From NCBI GenBank assembly GCA_001953115.1, contig LSSL01000120.1, positions 1 through 54,169 of the forward strand: DNA of 54,169 nucleotides, written 5' to 3'. Shown here one piece after another: positions 36,691-48,216 of this stretch (position 1 is the first letter of the stretch; each line of letters begins with the position of its first letter). Below the pieces are notes generated by a model. That model saw only the letters and a list, made by a program, of their open reading frames with translations. It ran no database searches and was not told where the DNA came from. The position numbers were made by a program, and so were the translations under genes. The stretch comes from Smittium mucronatum. Its lineage: Eukaryota > Kickxellomycota > Harpellomycetes > Harpellales > Legeriomycetaceae.

Positions 36691-37436
36691 ATTTTCACCT
36701 AGAAAAAATCTTAAAAAAATGAAAAAATGAGCAGCTAAAAACAATTCATAATATACATAACACACAAAAAAAAGCGAAAAGATGCAAAGTTTCTTGTGAT
36801 TTTATTATTTAGCGATCATAAGTATTTTATTTTAATTTAATTTACTCGATTCTGGGGAAATCAAAAACATATTTTTTATCTTAATATTTATTTCTCAATA
36901 GCATTTATATGTTTAAATATAATAATTTTGTTTGTGGCTGATTTGCGTAGTATATCACTACATACACGCTCACCCTTTATAACATAGAAATAAATAGTTG
37001 TAAAATACAATTTATTTTAGATTGAAGGCTTTTAATTGAAGTTAGTAATAATTATATGTTTAAAAAAATACATTCTATTATTTCATAAATATCACAGATA
37101 CCGAAACGGAAATACATCAAATTATCTTTCTCTAACGCCTAATTTCCAAAAAAATGTCAAAGGAAGAGTGAAAATTTCAGGTTTCAGGGTTTTAATACAC
37201 TTTATTTTATTTTTTTCTAAATCACAGTTTTTTTTTTTTTTTTAAGTTATCGAAATTCAGAGCTTTGATTACAACCTTTTTACCCATGCTGCGGCGTAAT
37301 TTTTCACTGTTTCCTAGAAAATGAATCAAAAAATTGAAAGCATATTTTTGAGAAAAAATATATTTTATTGATAATATTTCTTAGTTTAATAATAAGGTAC
37401 TTGAATGCGATACTATTCGAAAGAAGAAGAAAACAT
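36691..37436 (-). repeat. Element 3 right inverted arm
   Basis: Reverse complement of the left arm with equal length of 746 bp. The inner boundary is at ATTTTCACC; the outer boundary is at AAAACAT followed by CAAAAG. Confidence 0.93.
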
Positions 37437-40400
37437 CAAAAGAATTCATTATATTGACAATTGACACTTAATTTTTTTATATTATATTAGATTGAGGTCT
37501 CTCACTTTTTATAAAACTCAAAACTAGGGCTTAATCAATCCCAATTTCCAGATATAAGTTCAGAAATACATCCGAAAAAATAAAACATTCGGCCTTTTTT
37601 TAAATAGAGCTGTTCATTTAGTGTTTTAGTTTATTATAACTTTCAAAGTTTAGAATATTTCGAGAATTCAATTAAAAAATATATCCACAATTATGCTAAT
37701 ATTTAAAATTTACCCTAGAATTTAGTTTTATTTTTACAGTATCCGAACTGACTCAAGAATAAATGTATTAAAAATTTTTTAATGGTGTTTCTGATTTGAA
37801 AGATTCTTGTCTTGTTTGTAACTCTATAGATTAAAACCTTTTTTTAAAAATATAAATCTAGAATTCAAAAACACTCCATAAATTTATATATAATAAAACT
37901 TCTCTAAAAATTGGGGAAATTTTTGTTGATGTAAAAAAAACTTCTAATTGATGGAGAAGTAACCTGCATATGGCTCTAAATAAAATATTTATTTATAAAT
38001 ATCACTTTTTTTTCAAAAATCACTTTGAATATTTATCTTACACTTATATCATTACTCCTATATATATATATATATATTACGTTTATAATGATCAATGAAT
38101 ATTATCGTTAAACATAAAAACTGATACTCATTGAAATAGCAATTTTTTAAATCAATTCGACTTTAATAGGTAATATAGATATATAAAAACCACAAAAAAT
38201 TATCAAAAACCTAAAAAATACCACAGTTGGTTATATAAATGATATTTTTTAAAGTAGATTAAATTTTGGATCTCTATTGCACAAATAATAGCGATGATAT
38301 AGATATAGATATTAAAATTTCTGTTTTAATAACGCTCAGTTTTTTTCTACTTTGCTCCTTGTAAAAGATAAATGAGAGCTATCAATTCAACTTAATTCCA
38401 ATTGCATTTTCAGGCTAGTATAAGAATTTAATTTAATTTAATTTTTAGGTTAGAATCTTTTCAGGATTTTTTTGTGGATATATTTGTTAAAATTAAATAA
38501 TAGGTACTTAAACTAAAACTTAAGGTTGGTGTTTTTTTCGTTTTTTTGGTCTTTACGCTCTCCCTAAATCTTTCAGAAATTTTATTTTGACAATATTAAG
38601 CATTTCTTGTTTTTTAAAAATTATCCGTAGTTGAAATAAAATTTCTCCCAACAAAAAAAAAATTGATCTTTGGGTATATAAATTTATTATCTTCAAAAAA
38701 AAAAAAAGGCTTGTCCAACCTGTCTTAATTTAAATTTTATATTTAAAACATCGGGTTTTCGATGTTTTATAGGATATTTATAAGAAAATTTTCATTTTTA
38801 GATAGTAATAAAAAAGAGAGGCTGATTTAATTGAACCAAATATTAGATTTTATCTGATTTTCAAGAAAAATGGTCTTTAAATTCCCTCTTAAAATTTTAT
38901 AATCTTAATCGAAAATTTAAAAATTTGATAATGTTTAACTTTAAATTGTATATTTATCTTTGATTTTTCTATTTAAATACTACAAAAAACTTTTGTAGAG
39001 CGATAGAGTAAAATGCAGCTGTAATGCCTTTTTTTTTATTAAAAAAAAAGGCATTGAAACTTTTTAACTGTAATTTCAACCTCTGAAAAATTATATCACT
39101 TTTCTATAAAAAGCGGTTTCACCTCTTCAAATTTTCCTATTCTGTGATGATCTAAATTTTATTTAAATGATTGTATAATTTTTTTCTTTAAAGATATATT
39201 TAACCCTTCAATAACCTATAGCATATTTTTCGATATATGGAACTAGAAATGCACTCTTTTTTTAAAAAGATCGAATCCATAGAAAGCGCTTGTTATTTGA
39301 TTAGCTGAATCGGTTATTACAATGTTTGCAGAATAATGTATATCGATTTTTTCTATTTCTTTTCAGATAATCCCCAATTTACATGAATATGATTTTTTTA
39401 CATCACTGCTAAACATTTATAAAAGTATTGGTTATTTTTTTTGGAAAATGTAGTGATAATAACTGAGTAATTCACTTAAATCAACTTGAATTTTGAATTA
39501 ATAAGTATATTCTTGATTTAAAAAGGAAGTTAAGGGATATTTTTGACATAAATATTATTTGAAATTATTTGATTCTCCTGAATATGAGGTTGAATACGAC
39601 TCTTAAATAAAAAAATTATTCTTCAGATTCCCAAAAACTTCTATAGAATCGTCCAAATCATTTAAAAATTAATATCCTTTCTTTATTCCCTATAAAATAT
39701 ATATGTTTAAATTCCAAATTGATTCTTTTGGAACTTAGAAGATAATTTTTGTTAGTGTATTTATTTCCCGCTTCCTTAAATTATAATAATCCATCCTTAA
39801 TAATAATTTCATTCTTTGTAGCCCTTTTTTTTTCTATGAAAGCTATTTCTTAATGTCAGTAGCTTTAAGTAGTAAAATTCACAAATTTTAATGATGGTCG
39901 TATAATATATATATATATATATATATTTAAACGATATAAAATTTATTCCTTGTAAAATTTCACATTTTTAAAATAATAATTTTTTCTAATTTTGGCATAA
40001 TCCAAATATAAAGATTTATCTTTAAGAATCCAATATTTCTTAGCTTTTTTTTTTTTTTTTGATTAAATATAAATCAGAAAAATTGAAACACTGTGAATTG
40101 TAGATTCATATATATATTATTTTCTAATTTAAAATCGCGGGAAATAAGTTTTTATATTGAGCGAGAAAATTAAAGAATATGGTTTGAAATTTCAAGTAGA
40201 AAAATAAAAATATTTTGTGCAAAGTAAAATTATTATCTTAAAAATTGGTATTAATTGGAATTTTTTGTTTATATAATGGAATCCCATTTCAGTATTGCAT
40301 AATTTTTTTATTTGATATAAATTATATGAAATGATAGCACAAATTTACTCAAATAAATACAATTTGACTTTTTTTTGGATAAATCGAAAAATTTATAATC

Positions 40401-40824
40401 AAATTTATGGTTTTTGAATCGATTTGACCTTGAAGCACAATTTTTTAAAAAAAATATTTAAAAACTAACAACCATTTGAAGAATGCACTATTAAATAAAA
40501 TAAGATATCTTCATTAAATTATTTTTTATTCCTGTTAAAACTATTAAATATTATATTATAAGTATTATAAATATATTTATATACCATTAAATTTTGTAAA
40601 AAACTTCTAAATCCAGCAAAAAAAATTCAAATTTAATAGATTTGGGGGGTTTGAAACTCTTTTTTTTTAATGCCATAAAGATAATTTTCCCGTTGATTAT
40701 CAGTTCAAATAATTTTTTTCAGAAGTAATTTTAATTTATTAATACCTTTCAAATATTTTTTGGATTTATTATGCAGTTACAAAAATAATCACCCAAATTA
40801 AATAATTACTGGAGTCTTCGTGGA
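37437..40824. other. Gene desert, A+T-rich
   Basis: No gene or RNA seen. It holds TA microsatellites near 38060 and 39905-39926 and a perfect small hairpin at 39023-39055. Confidence 0.5.
39023..39055. repeat. Perfect small palindrome
   Basis: AATGCC followed by a T run, a short AT turn, an A run and GGCATT. It would form a hairpin with a G/C clamp at the base. The T run followed by an A run could stem from a former poly(A) hairpin. Function unknown. Confidence 0.8.
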
Positions 40825-41086
40825 AATAGACACTTTTTTTCATTCTAATAGACCTTTTTTTTAGACATTTGGGGTCATTATTATAGCCAATAAGTCAATT
40901 TAACTTATAAGCATCAATTTATGTCATTATTGGATAAATATGATTGTTCTTAGGTATTGTTATTTTTAGCCTTTTGATTGTTATAAATAGTATTTAGTCC
41001 AATAATAGCGCTTTTGATATTTTCATCAAAAAAATAACCCCGTAAATCTAAAAAAAGTGTCTATTGGAATTAAAAAAAGGTCTATT
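40825..41086. mobile_element. Candidate MITE with AATAGAC-type inverted ends
   Basis: About 262 bp. Each end of roughly 55 bp carries two AATAGAC units spaced by T-rich DNA and then a GGGGT(C/T)ATTA motif. The right end is the reverse complement arrangement of the left (ACCCC, then GTCTATT twice). The non-coding interior fits a miniature inverted-repeat element. The order of the two spacer types is swapped between the arms, so the match is imperfect. Confidence 0.6.
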
Positions 41087-44065
41087 GGGATGAAAATAGG
41101 ATCTATTGCTATGAATACCCCTATAAATAAAATAAAAGAAATTTTTCTAATAAAAAAATCTATAAAACAGATAAAAATATAAAATATTATGGGTATCGGC
41201 CTCTTAATAATAATATTATAACTAGATATGAAAATATAACTTTAAAAAAACAGTTTTATTTGAATTTTATTTTATTCTTTTAAAAAACCAGAATATAACT
41301 TTTACTATCTCGATAAACAGAACAAATTTATATTTTTTCACGATAAATTTTTAGGATAGTAAGTCTTTAAGTAAAATTAAACCTTTTGATTTCGAATTAT
41401 TGTAAATTATAATAAACTTCATTTAATAAAAAATACAGAAATTTTCAATGGTAATTTCCAATGCAGATACTTCTTAATTTTTTATTTTTCCTCTTACCCA
41501 AAAAATTTTCCAGGATTGGGATTATTTCGAATTATTTTATATAAATGATGTTTAAATACAGCTAAAAATGGCCTCATGCGCCTCTAGAAATCATTTTATA
41601 ATCATTTTTGCTCAATTTAAATTACATATAATTAAATAAGGCTTTTTTATAATTCTAGATATTTTTTAACCTGTTTAAAAAAGTAGTAATTGGAAATAGA
41701 AAAAATGTGGTTAAAATTTTTTTCGGATTTATCTAGCTATTTAAGAGAGATGTGGTTTTATGAACATTTTAAATTATATGATATAAATATGATTTTATAT
41801 AACTATTTTGAATGTACTAAATATTTTTTTTTTAAAAAGTTATTCTATTAAAGGATGAGAAATAAGAAAAATAATTTTATAGTATTACATGGAAAATTAA
41901 AAAAACAAATTCTTGAAATATAAATATAAATATTTGTAATTTTATTGTAATATTATTATTGATTCGATACACAAGTGATTCTGATCCAATTTTTTTAACA
42001 TAATTATTGAATAATACTATTAATTTTTGTCAAATTAAATAATTATATTACACAATAATATTTCCATGAAATCAATATTTCAATAAAATCATGTTAATTT
42101 CATCATAAAAACCAAAACGCGAAATTTAATATATTTTTTACACTAAATAAATAAATAATGTTATTTCCAATAAGATTAATTTTATTAGAGTTTTAGTAAC
42201 AATCCAACAAAAAAAAGTTTATTTTTATCGTTCCAAAAAATCAAACTAAATAAGTTGGTTTATAATCCATTTTATTCGTTTAATCATTAACTGATAGTTT
42301 TTTATTCATTAGCCTTCATAATGTACCTAATTATATTTTTTCTATTTCTCCGTATTTATGGCCAATAAAAAAATAAGGGGATTTAAATTGTTAATTTTAT
42401 TTATTTATTATATTATTTAAATGGTGAATTTTTAGAAAAACAATTTAATATATTGATCTGAAAATTGGAATATTATTTATTCATATTAAAATTACATCAG
42501 ATTATATATTTATTACTTTCCCTAAATTATTAAGAGTTTTTATACATTAATAATTATTGATAAATTAATTACCCCAATTTAAATAAGGTTAAATGCTAAA
42601 TAGGCTCAAAATCACCAAATAAAATGTCACAAAATCATTAGGTTTTCACCAAACAAAAAAATATTAAAATTAAATATGGTTCGATTATACGTAATATATA
42701 TTTTTTATAGAGTACATTCATATAAAATATTTTTTTTTCAAAACAAACCAAAATAAATAATGAATATTAGTAAAGAATAATTGTAAATATTCATGTGCAT
42801 GGATAAATTTTTTAAATTTACCACTAATTCATGCCAGAAAAGTGATATATTAAGGTGGTTTAATGTTTTTTAAATAACAATTTTCCATTTTTTATGCATC
42901 GAAAGAATTATATATAATCAGACTAGATTATTTTTATTAAAGATAAATAGTGTATATTTATCAAACACATAATTTTTATTTATTTATCTATGATTAAAAC
43001 TTTGGTTATTTATTTAGAGTTCATTTAAAAATAAAATAAAATTAAGTGTGTTTTCCAGAAATAAGCAAGAGAGTACTATAAAGTTTATAAAAGGAAATGT
43101 AAATATTTAAAATCATATAAATAATAAACAAAATTTTCGTTTATTTATGTGGACGGGGTTGAAATTATTTCAACTTGGTATTTTATGCTCCACTCTAATC
43201 CAATTATACAACCCTCACTCCCCATCAATATATTAAATAACAAATAGACAATTACTCTCGTTAAATTAAATATATAAAAATTTTATTATAAATAATCTCA
43301 TGTAATCGAGGTTTTTTTGTTATTAATTTTTTTATTTTTCTTAAGAATAAAGCTAAAATGCTATTTATATTTAATTTTGGAGATATCAATTATAAACCAA
43401 CTATTTTTTAAAGTCGATAAAAAGAAAATTAATCGCAGTTTTAAAATAGGTGTATTTGTTAATAAAGTTTGCAAAAAACCAGCACACATTCTTTATTTAG
43501 TATGTAATATATCTAGTATATTATTTTCATATTTAAAATTTTTTGCCATCGTAAAAGATTTTAAAGTCACATCAAATTAATAATTAAGGCTCTCAAAAGT
43601 CTCGAATATCTTAAAATTAGGTTTTAATCATGTTTTTTTTTGAAGGATTTTGGTATAAAATGAGATCAATAAAAAGTAATTGGGTATAAAAATGATGAAG
43701 ATTAGGAAATATTATTTTCTATTTAAAAAAAAGGAAAAAACGATATAGGATATTGGAACAAAATTCTAAATGAAAAATTAAAAAATTTTTTTACGTTGTT
43801 TGTCAATTTCATACTTTTTTTTTTGAAGTGTAGAAAAGTTATAGCATTGTTTTAGATGGAATTGATGATGGTGGTATGTATTGGATGAGGAATCCGGAAA
43901 GTTTTCGTAAATTTAATTTAAGAAAAAAAGTATAGTCATGGTAAAAGATAAAATAAAAATGTGCTAATATTATTAGTGGTCATTTTTTTGTTCAAATTGT
44001 AGAAATGGTTTTATAATTTTTTTGATAGTTTTATTATATTTTATGTCTATGAATCCGCTTATGAG
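41087..44065. other. Gene desert, A+T-rich
   Basis: Contains only A/T-driven frames such as an 87-codon plus-strand frame at 43317-43580 without family resemblance. No repeat with long arms was found here. Confidence 0.5.
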
Positions 44066-44137
44066 GGATCGATAGCTCAGCGGTAGAGCTTCCGATTGCA
44101 GATCGGATGGTCCCGTGTTCAATCCACGGTCGGTCCT
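44066..44137 (+). tRNA. tRNA-Cys(GCA): tRNA-Cys (GCA)
   Basis: A 72-nt cloverleaf without intron. The acceptor stem GGATCGA pairs with TCGGTCC (one G-U). The D-arm is GCTC-AGCGGTA-GAGC, the anticodon arm is TCCGA-TTGCAGA-TCGGA with anticodon GCA at 44098-44100, and the T-arm is CCGTG-TTCAATC-CACGG. The discriminator base is T (U73), the known identity element of cysteine tRNAs. CCA is not encoded, as usual in eukaryotes. Internal A and B boxes are present. It is the only intact functional gene seen between 24 and 47 kb. Confidence 0.97.
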
Positions 44138-44155
44138 TATTTTTATTTTGTTTCA
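44138..44155 (+). terminator. RNA polymerase III terminator
   Basis: T-rich tract with a T5 run (TTATTTTTATTTTG) directly after the tRNA, the usual Pol III stop signal. Confidence 0.7.
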
Positions 44156-47062
44156 TAATTAGTTAACTTTCTAACCTTTTGTAAGTTATTGATGGATAAA
44201 ATCATAGATAAAATAATTTTGAAATGATATTTTAGGATTGATTACTAGTATTAAATTTTCATTGTGGTTGCAGTAAAGTCATTAATTATAAATGAACACC
44301 ATTTTTGAGAGGTATAAATAATATGATTTGATATAATACCAATAGTTGGTGCGCTTAGATAAGCATAAAACAAAGGTAAGGTACATTAGTATTAGGTGAA
44401 AATATCTATAAATAAAATGTTGAGATAAGAAAAATTAAGCTCAGAATATTTTCAAGTACCAAGAGGGTTAAAACATGATTGCATTTTCGGATTTTCAATG
44501 TAAAAGGCGAATAATGTTTACGGATCATTTTCCGAGTGATTTTACTGGGGTTTGATATGGGAGGTAGCCTATTTGGATTGTGTAATAGAGAGTATTTTAT
44601 GTAATTCAAAAGCTCCAGAAACTTTGGCTGAAGATTATGTAAGGCAATGAACAAGCTAAGCCTAATGATTCCATTCCCTCCTATTTCTAACACTCTTTCG
44701 GGGCGTGGATGTTTAATTCTCTTATCGGCAATTTATTTGTTGTTTCACCTTGACATCGATTGAGTATCTTTGTACAAGTTCTATAACTAATGAGCCAATA
44801 CAAAGTATAAACTAAGGATTTAACACAGTTTCAAACTAACAACTGAATTGAATCACTGCCGATTTTTTCTGAAGTCAGCGATAAGGAGTTAGAAAGCGTA
44901 AGATGAATACATGGGTTAGTGGAAATCAAAGCTCGTGAGCGAGCGATACCTATTAACCCTTTTGGGACAGCACAAAATGCTGAGTTTCTACTTGTTAAAC
45001 AACATGATTCTCGTTTGGAGGTGGCATGAATCAATCCAATAAAATACGAGGATAAAAAAAATAAATGTTTACATTGACTAAAAATTGAATACCATCTATG
45101 TGCTATACGCCCAAAGAGGGTAAGTTACCCATGCCTAATAAAATAGCAGAGTCTGTTTGATCTTTTAGAAAACAACAGCCATAAAGAAATTAATAAAAAA
45201 AATAATCTTAGATTAAAATACAAAGAACAGCACCAGGAAATAAATACGAGATAGGAATTGTAGGAAAGTAGGGTAAGGAACGTGTAATTGAGTGATGTAA
45301 GCCAATTGTGTGGATGGATGCAGTGCATAAAACAAATAAACATAAACACGAGTATCCTCTTTCCTGTTGGTCAATAACGCTATGGAGCTCAAACTATTAG
45401 ACCAGGAGAATAATAGCCAGTTGCAGAAGAATGTGTAGATTATACGTACCATCATTTTGCAAATTAGTAAACATTTTGCCGCCATTATATCCAATGAAGG
45501 TCTATATAATAATAATAATTTCCAAGCTGGGATGACACGACATGGGCTCAAGGGAAAAGGTTGTGATTCGCTAAGTATACACAGTTGATTGCTATTTTGG
45601 GGGGGTTAATACTCCGATTTCGATGTTTTGATGGTAAACTGGGAAAAATCGAATGACAGTCTTTTAGCTCTTTATCAAAAATCACAACGTATTAATAATT
45701 ATAATGATTTTCATCACCAGTAATTTTTGGTAATATAGGTATTAATTGGCTACATTATTATATAAACAAATGCTTCGAAAAATCGCCAAGAATTAAAAAT
45801 ATATTTTATTGGTTATAAAGGGAAGGATTTACATATTAAATGATGTTTTTGCCAGTTGCATCATAAATGCCGTTTGGAGATGCTGTAAAGAAATTGTAGG
45901 TGGAGGAGCCAACAAATGAGTCCATATCACAATAAATGGGGAGAGCGAAAAATAGGGCCAGCTGATAGGCTCTGATGGTCAAAATTAGCATTATTTAAAT
46001 AACCAATAGCATCATTTATTTACACAAATAATATGCACGACACTTTTCCCAGTAGACATAGGAGGTGGTGGACATTTAATTTAAAAATAAGCCTATTTTA
46101 TTAATTTGGATGCTTGGGCTGACAATGAGCATATATTACAGTTATAAGTAGCCTGAAAACAAAAATCCAATCAGTTCAGAGGAAATTTGCCACAATAATT
46201 AATGGGCCCAATAGCTCATTTGAAGAACAGATATATATATGCCATAAAAGAGCTAGCAGCCAATGGTAAACTCATTGTTTGTGAAAGGGACGGAAACAAT
46301 GGATGATCACTAGATCCAAATAAGGGATTTTTAGGGTCTATTTGCCAGTTCAAGAATGTTCGCAAACAGACACCGAAGATTAGCGCTCATTTAACGAATT
46401 CCGATCACCCTCATTTTGCCATCCACCCCAGACCCACCTGGATACAGAGGGACACTTTGTAGCGCTGTTTGTGGAAAGTGGCAAATAATCATGTATATTT
46501 GGTCCTTGGGTTGAATCTCGGGAGTTATATGCTGATTTTGGGCACGCAACGCAGATCTTCGCCTGTTCTGGTCTAAAGAATCCACGCTTTGTTTTTGCCT
46601 AAAAACATAGCTGCAATTTCTGACCCGCCCAAAAATAGGTCTGGAATTTAGTCATATCCAATTGGAGCTTCAGGAGCGTATATTTGTGTTGTCTAGCGCT
46701 GCGTTTTTTGCTTTTGTTATTCTTGGTTGAAATTGTCTTTATCTTCGTAGCTACTCCCGTAATTTCTCCAACTCGCCCTCGCCTTCCTGATTAAAGTTTA
46801 TACTCCACAATTAATATTCAAGTTTTGTGCTTTCTTTACTACTGCCAACCTCCTCTCCATTGTTCTATATTTTCTTTTGGAAACCTTTATTTTTTTTAGC
46901 AAGCTTTCAATTTTTTTTCATACAAGGTACCGCTTTACATTCAGATCGTCCTTCCTCAGGGCTCCTCCTTATTTTCAATTTCTAGCTTCCCCGTCTTATC
47001 GCCTTCACTGGTATCTACTTAGTATTCTTTTAGTCCTTAATTCTCCCCCCCCCTCTCCAAAA
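44156..47062. other. Mixed-composition intergenic region upstream of Rac
   Basis: Noticeably less A+T-rich than the desert before it. No intact gene is recognised. A plus-strand stretch at about 44848-45027 reads like protein (ELESVR, a stop, then LVEIKARERAIPINPFGTA) and may be a pseudogene fragment. Minus-strand frames at 44693-44406 (95 codons) and 45551-45213 (112 codons) are unassigned. The last 200 bp before Rac are pyrimidine-rich, with a C9 run at 47045-47053 just before the ATG, a composition common in fungal promoters and leaders. Confidence 0.45.
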
Positions 47063-48015
<953 letters not shown>

Positions 48016-48216
48016 TTTCCTTCCCTTCTCATTTTATTTTCCCTTCCCCTCCATAATCCCCCTTTTCTTTCACTCCTCCTTCTCCCCTGCCTCTCTTTTT
48101 AAAAGATAGGATTGTTGAAAAGAATTATTTACATATTTTGATTTTCTACCAATTATAAAAATAAAAAAATCATTTTGTCTATTAAAGAAAATTCTTGAAT
48201 GTTATTGTTTTTATTT
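48016..48216. other. Shared 3' region of two convergent genes
   Basis: Pyrimidine-rich 3'UTR of Rac followed by A+T-rich sequence. AATAAA occurs on the plus strand at 48160-48165 and on the minus strand at 48215-48210, close to the stop of the opposing gene. Confidence 0.6.

Larger units (their letters stand above)
33794..37436. mobile_element. Unassigned element with two 746-bp inverted arms
   Basis: A 3643-bp unit whose arms (33794-34539 and 36691-37436) have exactly the same length and, by eye, the same sequence. The tips read ATGTTTTCTTCTTC and GAAGAAGAAAACAT. The 2151-bp centre has no intact gene. One minus-strand stretch near 35440-35330 is open for about 43 codons and coding-like (TWERVERLRVLMKNIFGIED), but no transposase motif is recognised. 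No target duplication is visible at the tips. It may be a non-autonomous DNA transposon, a fold-back element, or an inverted duplication around a unique core. Confidence 0.6.

Noticed and set aside
45125..45551. Overlapping minus-strand frames (74 and 112 codons)
   Set aside because: Leu/Phe/Ser-rich, overlapping each other in different frames, with no motif.
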